Of a stretch of 34,694 nucleotides of DNA, positions 15,681-22,297 are shown one piece after another. A model generated the notes under the pieces. The model ran no database searches. It was given only the letters and a program-made list of their open reading frames with translations, and was not told where the DNA came from. A program made the translations under genes and the position numbers. The stretch is from Minisyncoccota bacterium (GTDB taxonomy: Bacteria; Patescibacteriota; Minisyncoccia; Phycocordibacterales; SBAW01). The stretch's first letter is position 1, and every line of letters starts with the position of its first letter. The stretch covers positions 1 to 34,694 of the forward strand of contig JAGOUZ010000007.1 in assembly GCA_018060985.1 (NCBI GenBank), read 5' to 3'.

Positions 15681-16628
15681 ATGAAAAAAATCATCACTAC
15701 TACGGCCTCGTACTCCGACACGGTTGCCAACACTGATTTAAAAGACAAGCTTGCCGCCGAAGGGGTTGAAGTAGTGCTCCATTACGATTTCGGTAACCCG
15801 CTACCATTTGAGGCAGGTGATGTGTTTGCTATTGTTGCCGGCCACACGCCAAAGGGCGAGATGCTCTATATCAGTGCAGAGGTAGCAAAGAAGTTTCCAA
15901 ATTTAAAAGTAGTGTCGCCGTTTGGTATCGGCACCAACCACCTCGACCTTGAAGGTTTGAAAGGGATGGGTCTACCTATTGTGACCGTGCCGCACTTTAG
16001 CAAGCGCACGGTGGCAGAACTTGCGATGGCAAACCTCTTTGCTATGGCGCGCCGATTGGTGCAGCAGACTGTTGCGATTCGCGGCGGCGAATGGAAGCGT
16101 CAAAACGGAGCGACTATTAACGGTAAGACGCTCGGCATTTTGGGGCTTGGAAGCATAGGGAAGGAGATGGCCAAGCTCGGCAAAGCGTTGGGAATGAACG
16201 TCGTTGGATACGACGTGGTATACGACGAAGCATTTATGAAAGAGTTTGGTATTGAACACGCCGATGTAGACACGGTGGTAAAAACGGCAGATTTTCTTAC
16301 GCTCCATGTACCGTTTTTGCCCGAGACGGGAAACCTTCTTAATCGCGATCGTGTTAATTCAATGAAGAAGGGCGCGTTCCTTATAAATGTGGCGCGCGGC
16401 GAAGTGATTGATGAGAAAGCAGTACTTGAAGCGCTTGAAAGCGGCCAGCTTGCTGGCGCAGCTATAGACGTATTCTCAAAAGAACCTCCATTCCAAGACC
16501 CAACCCTTGCAAAGCTCGTGGCGCATCCGAATGTGATTGCTACACCGCATGTGGGCGCCTTTACGCCGGAGACTCGTTACGCCATAGCGGACTTTATTTG
16601 TAAAGAGCTTGTGCCTTACACTCAGTAA
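15681..16628 (+). CDS. D-2-hydroxyacid dehydrogenase, native style
   Basis: A 315-residue protein. It shows FGIGTNHLDLEG in the substrate domain and GILGLGSIGKEMAKLGKALG as the NAD-binding Rossmann loop, followed by VVGYDV, whose Asp favours NAD. The catalytic set is Arg in NVARGEV, Glu in SKEPPF and His in TPHVGAFT. It would interconvert a 2-keto acid and a D-2-hydroxy acid, in the D-3-phosphoglycerate/glyoxylate reductase superfamily. The start at 15681 follows from the -10 element and the MKKIITT start; an upstream open frame from 15474 only runs through the SDR gene. It sits between two GC-rich units but has native composition. It is one of three such domains within 17 kb, which points to pathway use rather than serine synthesis. 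Confidence 0.88.
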   Translation: MKKIITTTASYSDTVANTDLKDKLAAEGVEVVLHYDFGNPLPFEAGDVFAIVAGHTPKGEMLYISAEVAKKFPNLKVVSPFGIGTNHLDLEGLKGMGLPIVTVPHFSKRTVAELAMANLFAMARRLVQQTVAIRGGEWKRQNGATINGKTLGILGLGSIGKEMAKLGKALGMNVVGYDVVYDEAFMKEFGIEHADVDTVVKTADFLTLHVPFLPETGNLLNRDRVNSMKKGAFLINVARGEVIDEKAVLEALESGQLAGAAIDVFSKEPPFQDPTLAKLVAHPNVIATPHVGAFTPETRYAIADFICKELVPYTQ

Positions 16629-16643
16629 GCTTGCAAAACGATG

Positions 16644-16707
16644 TGTCGGCGCGTAAGGTGGCCGACAGACTAGTCCCTGTCCTCTTGTAGGACGTTCAAA
16701 CGCGGAG
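16644..16707 (+). promoter_or_regulatory. Structured leader and SD of the aldolase gene
   Basis: Two perfect hairpins precede the gene: 16644-16650 with 16661-16667 (7 bp) and 16679-16683 with 16689-16693 (5 bp). GGAG at 16704-16707 is 7 nt from the ATG. Neither hairpin has a T-run, so they are not simple terminators. They may stabilise the message or be remnants of donor regulation. Confidence 0.45.
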
Positions 16708-16714
16708 ACGCACC

Positions 16715-17509
16715 ATGCATGAGATGCCACTGGCGGTGGTTAAGCACCTCGCCGATATGACGAAGCGTTTCGACGTCGTCTGCGTGAAGGCAGAGTTCGA
16801 AGCGCAAGGCATGACTCCGGACGAGCTCAAGCTGCTCGATATCATCGCCAACCGAGCCGGCCTCAAGGTCGCGCTCAAGGTTGGCGGTGTGGAGGCGGTG
16901 ACCGACCTCAACCTCGCACTCGACATCGGTGTCGGGGGGATCATCTTCCCGATGGCGGAGACGCCCTTTGCCCTGAAGAAGGCGCTCGACGCGGCGAAGA
17001 AGTACCTTTCGCCCAGTCAGCGCAAGGCACTCCACCTTGCCGTCAACGTCGAGACCATCACCTCCTATGAGAATCTCGATGGCATTCTGGAGAAGGGGAA
17101 GGCGGGCGGTCTTGACGCCGTGACCTTGGGGCGTGTCGACATGGTCGACTCGCTCGGTCTCGACCGGACCTATGCCAACAGCGATCAGATCTACACGATC
17201 GCTGAAGACATGTGTCGCAGGGTCAAGAAGGCCGGCTTCGACATGACGGTCGGCGGTGCGATCGAGGTGGAGTCGTACGACTTTATCCGGCGGCTGGTCG
17301 CGGCCAAGGTCCTCGACCGGTTCGAGACCCGGATGATCGTCTTCAAGGCCGAGCTCGTGCGCGACAAGGTTACCTTCGAAAGAGCCATCCGTATGGCGCA
17401 CAAGTTCGAGTTGCTCTGGAGCGAGTGTCTGGCAGACAAATACACCAGGCTCGCCAAGGGCCATCTCGACCGGAGCGCCATGCTCAAGAAGCGTATCGGC
17501 GAGGAATGA
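16715..17509 (+). CDS. GC-rich HpcH/HpaI-type aldolase/citrate-lyase-family protein
   Basis: A 264-residue TIM-barrel-type protein. VVCVKAEFEAQGM is an early strand; ALKVGGVEAVTDLNLALDIG and GGIIFPMAETPFALKKAL form the metal/phosphate region; LAVNVETITSYENLDGIL carries the conserved glutamate on a strand; and GGLDAVTLGRVDMVDSLG is the late strand with LGxxD. This matches the HpcH/HpaI aldolase and citrate lyase beta superfamily, which makes or breaks C-C bonds next to pyruvate-like enolates. Near a CMP-sugar synthetase it could condense pyruvate with an aldehyde to give a 2-keto-3-deoxy acid (inference). It is GC-rich, has an SD, and lies 11 nt before the next GC-rich gene. Confidence 0.75.
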   Translation: MHEMPLAVVKHLADMTKRFDVVCVKAEFEAQGMTPDELKLLDIIANRAGLKVALKVGGVEAVTDLNLALDIGVGGIIFPMAETPFALKKALDAAKKYLSPSQRKALHLAVNVETITSYENLDGILEKGKAGGLDAVTLGRVDMVDSLGLDRTYANSDQIYTIAEDMCRRVKKAGFDMTVGGAIEVESYDFIRRLVAAKVLDRFETRMIVFKAELVRDKVTFERAIRMAHKFELLWSECLADKYTRLAKGHLDRSAMLKKRIGEE

Positions 17510-17520
17510 AAGGAGAAGGA

Positions 17521-18504
17521 ATGACCACCAAACAAGTTGTGTTGGTGGGAGCGTCGGGGTTTTGGCAGTGGAAGGCATTTCTCACCGAAAAGTGTCTTCC
17601 TCTCCGGCTCCGGTTTGAGGAAAAACTCATTGCTCCCCCCAAACTGAACCCCTTTGTCTGGGGCCTGGTCGCCGCCGATCAACCGATCGACGGCGAGTTC
17701 ATGGATCAGTACCCTAACCTCAAGACGATCGCGAGGACAGGGACTGGCTATGATGCAATCGATATCGCTGCGGCTCGCGAGCGGGGTGTTACGGTAACTC
17801 GTGTCGCCAAGCTCAATGCCGAAGCGGTGAGCGAATTTGCACTCGCGCACATTCTTGCCCACGCCAAGAATCTTGTTGCGCATCATGAACGAATGGTGCG
17901 CGGCGAGTGGAACCGGGTGTCGTCTCTGCGTATTGCCGACCTCGTGGTTGGAATCGTAGGGCTCGGCACCATCGGCCACGCGCTTGCTTCGACACTGCAC
18001 ATCCTCGGAGTGCGACATCTCCGGGGCTGGAACCGCACGTTGCGGCCAGATGTGCGGGCCCTTGCCGAGTCGACGGGCCTCGAGCTCGCAACGCTCGACG
18101 AGGTCTTCACGAAGAGCGATGTCGTGGTCGTTGCGGTCGCACTCACGCCGGATACTATCGGACTGGTGAGTCGACAGCTCCTGATGCGGATGAAGCCGGG
18201 TGCGCTTCTCGTGAATATCTGCCGCGGTGCGGTAGTCGACGAGCAGGCGCTGGCAGACATTGTGTATCTTGGCGGGGTCTCCGCAGCGCTCGACGTGTTT
18301 TCTGTCGAGCCACCGAGTGGCGATGTCTTCAGGGTACCCTTCATGCAAAAGCTGCGGGCAACTGAACGCAGCAGAAGCAGGGTACTGCTCTCGCCACATC
18401 TCGCTGGCAAGACTACTCGCTCCGACGAGTTGATCGCGGAGCAGGTTGCCCGCAACTTGGCGGGCGTGTGGACCGGTGACCTGACAGACGTCGAAGTGGT
18501 CTGA
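17521..18504 (+). CDS. GC-rich D-2-hydroxyacid dehydrogenase
   Basis: A 327-residue protein. RTGTGYDAIDIAAARERG lies in the substrate domain, VGIVGLGTIGHALA is the cofactor loop, and GWNRTLRP follows where an acidic residue usually binds NAD; Asn-Arg-Thr there suggests NADP. The catalytic set is Arg in NICRGAV, Glu in SVEPPSG and His in SPHLAGKT. AAGGAG (17510-17515) lies 5 nt before the ATG and overlaps the end of the aldolase gene, so the two are coupled and were probably acquired together. It probably reduces or oxidises the aldolase product or substrate. GC-rich codon use and a strong terminator complete the unit. Confidence 0.87.
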   Translation: MTTKQVVLVGASGFWQWKAFLTEKCLPLRLRFEEKLIAPPKLNPFVWGLVAADQPIDGEFMDQYPNLKTIARTGTGYDAIDIAAARERGVTVTRVAKLNAEAVSEFALAHILAHAKNLVAHHERMVRGEWNRVSSLRIADLVVGIVGLGTIGHALASTLHILGVRHLRGWNRTLRPDVRALAESTGLELATLDEVFTKSDVVVVAVALTPDTIGLVSRQLLMRMKPGALLVNICRGAVVDEQALADIVYLGGVSAALDVFSVEPPSGDVFRVPFMQKLRATERSRSRVLLSPHLAGKTTRSDELIAEQVARNLAGVWTGDLTDVEVV

Positions 18505-18513
18505 ACAAGTGCT

Positions 18514-18547
18514 GGGCCGGCGACGAATCGCCGGCCCTTTTTCTTTT
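18514..18547 (+). terminator. Intrinsic terminator of the aldolase-dehydrogenase unit
   Basis: A perfect 10-bp stem (18514-18523 with 18528-18537, loop CGAA) is followed by TTTTTCTTTT, the same T-C-T tail as at 13550 and 15648. Confidence 0.95.
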
Positions 18548-18555
18548 ATAATTTG

Positions 18556-18564
18556 TGATATAGT
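18556..18564 (+). promoter_or_regulatory. Extended -10 of the O-antigen ligase-like gene
   Basis: TGATATAGT ends 9 nt before the ATG at 18574, directly behind the terminator tail. There is no SD. This is the same design as at 15662 and 26859. Confidence 0.7.
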
Positions 18565-18573
18565 TTGGCGGAT

Positions 18574-20808
18574 ATGACATATACCAAGTACCTCAATTGG
18601 ACGGCGTTGGCGCTCATTACGCTCGTTCCGTTTATTGCTTTTATCATTGCCTCGGGCGGCTCATTCTTTGGCGCTAACTGGTTCTTTCCCTTTATTACGG
18701 GAAAAAACTTTTCGTTCCGTATCATCGTAGAGCTCTTGGTGTTGGTATACATCCTGCTTGCTCTCCGCGATCCGGCCTACCGCCCCAAGACATCGTGGAT
18801 TTTTTGGAGCGTCACCGCATTTATTGTGTGGATGGGTATCGCAACTATCTTTAGTGTCGACCCAGTCAAAAGCTTTTGGAGCAACTTTGAGCGCATGGAG
18901 GGGTACGTAACGCTATTGCATCTCTACGGACTCTTCCTGGTTACGGGCGCGGTGCTTACGGTAAACCGCTGGTGGGGTATGTTCTTCCGGATATCCATAG
19001 CTGCGAGCATGATCATGGGCTTTTACGGTATTGCGCAGCTCATCAACCCAGATCTCATCTCTTCACAAAGCGGTCAGCGTATTGATACGACTTTCGGCAA
19101 CGCCGCGTACCTCGCCGTATACATGCTTATTCATATCTTCCTGACACTGTTCATGCTTCTTCGGGAGCGTACATCGGTTGGAATGCAGGTGTTTTACGGA
19201 AGTGCTATTGCCTTGCAGGTGATAAGTCTCTTCTTTACAGAAAGCCGCGGCGCCGCACTCGGCTTTGTTGGTGGCCTTATCGTGATGGCGATATTTATTG
19301 TGCTCCGTGCAAAAGGAAGGGAGTTGGCTCCGCTTCGCAAAGTTGCACTCGGCAGCCTCGCAGCGATTGTGCTCTTAGGCGGTATCTTTTTTGCCTTTAA
19401 AGATACCCAGTTTGTACAGCAGGCTCCTCTTCTCTCGCGCTTGTCCTCAATATCGCTCGATGACCCGACGACCATGTCGCGCTTCACCACCATTTGGCCG
19501 ATGGCCATTAAGGGTGGTCTCGAGCGCCCGATAACTGGCTGGGGACAGGAAAACTTCAGCTATATCTTCAACAGCAACTACAATCCGGCGATGTACGGCC
19601 AGGAACAGTGGTTTGACCGCGCGCACAACCAGTTCTTGGATTGGCTTGTTGCAGGAGGCGTGCCCGCATTTCTGCTCTATGTCTCTTTCTTTGTCTTGGC
19701 GGTGTGGGTAGTGCTTCGCTCACCAGCTCTTTCGGTCCCAGAACAGGCAGCCCTGCTTGGACTTCTGGTTGCATATGGGTTTAACAATCTCTTTGTGTTC
19801 GACAACATAATGAGTGTAATTTACTTCTATCTGATTCTGGCCTACGTTCACTCTCTTTCGCGAGAGCGGCTACCTAAGTGGATGTTCCTCTCTAAACCAA
19901 TGAGCGATCAGGGGATTGCCATCGCTGCTCCTATTGTGGCAGTAGTTATGATTGGCGGTCTCTGGATGTTAAATGTCCCGGGCATTACGAGGGCCAGCAC
20001 GCTTATTGATGCCATTACTACTACTAATGCAGCAGGTGCGGGGCGTGATCCAAAGGAAAATTTGGCAGCGTTTAAACTTACGCTTACACAAGGCTCGCTT
20101 GGAAAACAGGAGGTAGTAGAGCAGCTCTACCAGTATGCCTCTAACTCGATTGCTCCAAATACGGGGATCGCTCCTGACCTTAAGCAACAGTACTACGACA
20201 CCACGCGCGCGGCGGGAGAGAGCATGCTTGCCGAACGTAAAAATGATGCACGTCTTGAGCTCTTTACCGGTGTCTTTTACAGTCAGTTTGGTCAGTATGC
20301 TGATTCACTCAAATTCCTAAACCAGGCCCTTGAACACTCTCCCAACAAACAGCAGATTCTCTTCCAGATCGGGCTTATCAATATCCAGCGCGGGGATGCT
20401 GTAGCAGCGGTAGAGCCGCTTCAGAAGGCCTTTGATTTAGCTCCCCAGTATAAAGATGCACGTATCTTCTACGCACTCGCACTTTTTGTCACGGGGCAAA
20501 ATGCAGCAGCAGACAAGTTGCTTATGGACGGGTTCGGCACGGTGCTTCTTGACGACGACCGTCTATTGCAGGTGTATACCAATACCAAACAGGTTGGCCG
20601 CATCATCGATATATGGAAACTTCGGGTTGAAAAGGATCCACAAAATGTAGAAATGCACCTAGGGCTTGCCAGCGCATACTTTGCAGCCAACAATGTTCCG
20701 GCAACCATAGCGGAACTGCAGAAGATCGCTCAGCTAAATCCGCAAATGGCCGCTCAGATGCAGACGCTCATCACTCAAATTCAGGCAGGGACCTTGAAGC
20801 CGGAATAG
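18574..20808 (+). CDS. O-antigen ligase/polymerase-like membrane protein with C-terminal TPRs
   Basis: A 744-residue protein. The first 450 or so residues hold about ten or more hydrophobic segments. The large loop has ITGWGQENFSYIF and RAHNQFLDWLVAGGVPAFLLY, the HNxxLD-type signature of the Wzy_C/WaaL family. The last 260 residues are soluble and helical: ELFTGVFYSQFGQYADSLKF, HSPNKQQILFQIGLINIQRG and LAPQYKDARIFYALALFVTG look like TPR repeats, ending in a Gln-rich helix. It would polymerise lipid-linked glycan or attach it to a surface acceptor on the outer face of the membrane, with the TPRs possibly recruiting partners. The start at 18574 rather than a TTG at 18565 follows from the -10 box. 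It closes the glycan region. The acceptor in a cell probably without LPS is unknown. Confidence 0.85.
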   Translation: MTYTKYLNWTALALITLVPFIAFIIASGGSFFGANWFFPFITGKNFSFRIIVELLVLVYILLALRDPAYRPKTSWIFWSVTAFIVWMGIATIFSVDPVKSFWSNFERMEGYVTLLHLYGLFLVTGAVLTVNRWWGMFFRISIAASMIMGFYGIAQLINPDLISSQSGQRIDTTFGNAAYLAVYMLIHIFLTLFMLLRERTSVGMQVFYGSAIALQVISLFFTESRGAALGFVGGLIVMAIFIVLRAKGRELAPLRKVALGSLAAIVLLGGIFFAFKDTQFVQQAPLLSRLSSISLDDPTTMSRFTTIWPMAIKGGLERPITGWGQENFSYIFNSNYNPAMYGQEQWFDRAHNQFLDWLVAGGVPAFLLYVSFFVLAVWVVLRSPALSVPEQAALLGLLVAYGFNNLFVFDNIMSVIYFYLILAYVHSLSRERLPKWMFLSKPMSDQGIAIAAPIVAVVMIGGLWMLNVPGITRASTLIDAITTTNAAGAGRDPKENLAAFKLTLTQGSLGKQEVVEQLYQYASNSIAPNTGIAPDLKQQYYDTTRAAGESMLAERKNDARLELFTGVFYSQFGQYADSLKFLNQALEHSPNKQQILFQIGLINIQRGDAVAAVEPLQKAFDLAPQYKDARIFYALALFVTGQNAAADKLLMDGFGTVLLDDDRLLQVYTNTKQVGRIIDIWKLRVEKDPQNVEMHLGLASAYFAANNVPATIAELQKIAQLNPQMAAQMQTLITQIQAGTLKPE

Positions 20809-20812
20809 CTCG

Positions 20813-20821
20813 TGCTATACT
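20813..20821 (+). promoter_or_regulatory. Extended -10 of a short transcription unit
   Basis: TGCTATACT is the best -10 element in the window. It lies 4 nt after the ligase stop and 7 nt before a GTG at 20829. A terminator follows within 75 nt, so the transcript would be very short unless it reads through into murB. Confidence 0.6.
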
Positions 20822-20827
20822 ACTAGG

Positions 20828-20895
20828 CGTGAGTGCCAACGATGTTGGCTTAACAGAACACAGTCCTGCGAAAATGCCCCTTCGGGGGCCTTTTC
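20828..20895 (+). ncRNA. Possible short RNA (about 70 nt) or 24-codon leader ORF
   Basis: Between TGCTATACT and the terminator lies a stretch containing a small hairpin GCCAACGATGTTGGC and then a GC hairpin with a T-run. It could be a free-standing small RNA. Alternatively the GTG at 20829, spaced exactly like the secA start, opens a 24-residue frame (MSANDVGLTEHSPAKMPLRG and four more residues, stop at 20901) that runs through the terminator. It may also be only the ligase terminator with a chance promoter. I do not recognise a known RNA family. Confidence 0.35.
20873..20895 (+). terminator. Intrinsic terminator with TTCG tetraloop
   Basis: GCCCC (20876-20880) pairs with GGGGC (20885-20889) across a stable TTCG tetraloop, with AAAA before and CTTTTCG after. 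It stops transcription of the ligase gene and/or the short unit from 20813. Confidence 0.8.
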
Positions 20896-20910
20896 GTTTC
20901 TGAGATACGC

Positions 20911-21004
20911 GCTATACTAACTTTAGGTGCGCCTCGAGTGGGGAGCGAACTGCACTCACATTAGGACAATGTTTTGGAGCTCGCATCCGCTTCCCACTCG
21001 GAGC
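20911..21004 (+). promoter_or_regulatory. murB promoter and long leader hairpin
   Basis: TATACT at 20913-20918 is followed by a 13-bp stem, 20935-20947 with 20988-21000, having one G-T pair and a 40-nt loop; two further pairs are possible at the base. Within it, GAGTG (20936-20940) can also pair with CACTC at 20953-20957, so two folds compete. The hairpin ends 13 nt before the murB ATG. It could regulate translation, or it could be coding if murB starts at the GTG at 20927. Confidence 0.5.
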
Positions 21005-21013
21005 ACAACTATT

Positions 21014-22015
21014 ATGCAGATCGAAGAGCATATACTGCTTGGACCTTTAACGACCTTCCAGATCGGTGGGCCGGCGCGTTTTTTTGCACGAGTACAATCG
21101 GTTGATGAATTGAAAGAAGCCTTCACTTTTGCTAAAGAAAAAAATCTAAAAGTATTTATATTGGGCGGCGGCTCGAACGTGCTTGTTGATGATGCGGGGT
21201 TTGATGGACTGGTTGTAAAAGTAGAACTCATGGGTGTAGAAGAAGGGTGTACTGCCTTGGTAGCTGCAGCAGGCGAAAACTGGGATGCGCTTGTGGCGCA
21301 TGCAGTTGATAAAAACGCATGGGGCATTGAAAATCTGTCAGGTATTCCGGGAACGGTTGGCGGCGCAGTAGTGCAGAATATTGGCGCTTACGGTCAGGCG
21401 CTCTCTCAAACGCTCGCATGGGTGGAAGTATTTGATACGCAAACTAGTTCAGTGGAGCGTTTAGCAAAAGAAAAACTAAACTTTGGCTACCGCGGTTCCT
21501 TGTTTAAACAGGAAGAAGGGCGCTACGTAGTACTAAAGGCTGCATTCGACCTTAGCCCTACTCCTGCGCCTTCGGTGACCTATAAAGACTTGGCGGCACG
21601 TTTTGCAGGGCAGACTCCTTCCATACTGGATATTCGCCACGCAGTATTGGAAATCCGCGCAAACAAGTTTCCTGACCTGTTGATGGAAGGAACCGCAGGT
21701 TCATTCTTTAAGAACCCTATTGTAAAAGAAGAGGAGGCAAAAAAACTGCAGGAAACATATCCTGACCTCCCGACATTTGCTATGCCGGAAACATCGGGCG
21801 TAAAAGTTCCTCTTGCGTGGCTCTTTGATCACGCACTTAATTTGCGCGGTACGAATGTTGGTGGAGCACGTTTGTTTGAGAAACAACTCTTAGTAATTGC
21901 AGCCGCAAAAAAAACATCATCGCATGATGTACGTGCACTCGCAGAAAAAGTATCTGCAGAAATAAAAAACAAATGTAATATTACGATTGAGCCCGAAGTA
22001 AAAATCATTGTGTAG
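21014..22015 (+). CDS. murB: UDP-N-acetylenolpyruvoylglucosamine reductase
   Basis: A 333-residue FAD enzyme of peptidoglycan precursor synthesis that reduces UDP-GlcNAc-enolpyruvate to UDP-MurNAc with NADPH. Motifs are TTFQIGGPARFF, LGGGSNVLVDD (FAD), NLSGIPGTVGGAVVQNIGAYG, FGYRGSLFK, AGSFFKNP with the proton-donor Ser, and IEPEVKII with the C-terminal Glu. The YRxSxFK loop indicates the E. coli-like type I form. I place the start at the ATG 21014 (MQIEEHILL), where family members begin. An in-frame GTG at 20927, 8 nt after TATACT, would add 29 residues with no family resemblance but matches the leaderless spacing rule. No SD is present in either case. Confidence 0.93.
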   Translation: MQIEEHILLGPLTTFQIGGPARFFARVQSVDELKEAFTFAKEKNLKVFILGGGSNVLVDDAGFDGLVVKVELMGVEEGCTALVAAAGENWDALVAHAVDKNAWGIENLSGIPGTVGGAVVQNIGAYGQALSQTLAWVEVFDTQTSSVERLAKEKLNFGYRGSLFKQEEGRYVVLKAAFDLSPTPAPSVTYKDLAARFAGQTPSILDIRHAVLEIRANKFPDLLMEGTAGSFFKNPIVKEEEAKKLQETYPDLPTFAMPETSGVKVPLAWLFDHALNLRGTNVGGARLFEKQLLVIAAAKKTSSHDVRALAEKVSAEIKNKCNITIEPEVKIIV

Positions 22016-22160
22016 CATAGCGCAAAAAAAGATATCCACAGTTGCAAAATAATTTTCATTGTAATACCAGACTAAATTCTTGATACTGGATAGTAAGGCA
22101 TCGATGTGCTGGTCGAGTCGATGCGAAAACTAAGTGTGTGGCCCCTGGGCTGCAACTAAA
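22016..22160 (+). other. Structured AT-rich gap upstream of the Lys-rich micro-ORF
   Basis: The stretch contains ATATCCACAG (one mismatch to a DnaA box), then TTGATACTGG and GGATAGTAAGG, which could supply a -10. A perfect 7-bp hairpin follows (22098-22104 with 22118-22124), then a small GCCC-CT-GGGC hairpin at 22141-22150. There is no SD before the ATG at 22161. It may be a promoter plus a structured 60-70 nt leader. I recognise no riboswitch class. Confidence 0.4.
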
Positions 22161-22220
22161 ATGGCAAAAAAGAAAAAAGCAGCAAAGAAAAAGAAAAAGG
22201 CAACTAAAAAGCGCCGTTAA
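22161..22220 (+). CDS. 19-residue Lys/Ala-rich micro-ORF
   Basis: ATG to TAA encodes MAKKKKAAKKKKKATKKRR: 12 Lys, two Arg, no acidic residue. It ends 25 nt before a strong terminator, so it lies inside a defined transcription unit between murB and secA. Such a basic peptide resembles the tails of histone H1-like or ribosomal proteins and could bind RNA, DNA or ribosomes. No function can be assigned. A-rich DNA can give Lys runs by chance, but the use of AAA and AAG, the Ala spacing and the CGCCGT Arg pair before the stop look like coding sequence. Too short for most gene finders. Confidence 0.5.
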   Translation: MAKKKKAAKKKKKATKKRR

Positions 22221-22245
22221 CTTCGAGATCCTCTCGAGGGAAAAG

Positions 22246-22272
22246 TCTCCGCCAAACGGCGGGGATTTTTCG
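22246..22272 (+). terminator. Intrinsic terminator before secA
   Basis: An 8-bp stem (22246-22253 with 22258-22265, one G-T pair) with an AAAC-type loop is followed by TTTTTCG. A weaker palindrome TCGAGATCCTCTCGA lies just upstream at 22223-22237. Confidence 0.88.
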
Positions 22273-22281
22273 TATATTTTA

Positions 22282-22290
22282 TGCTATTAT
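22282..22290 (+). promoter_or_regulatory. Extended -10 of secA
   Basis: TGCTATTAT ends 7 nt before the GTG at 22298. With a usual discriminator length the transcript would begin at or next to the start codon. There is no SD and no -35 box. This is the clearest leaderless case because secA is unambiguous. Confidence 0.75.
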
Positions 22291-22297
22291 TCGCGAC

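Noticed and set aside
17212-17520. N-terminal extension of the dehydrogenase at 17521
   Set aside because: It overlaps the aldolase gene out of frame; a clear SD sits directly before the ATG at 17521.
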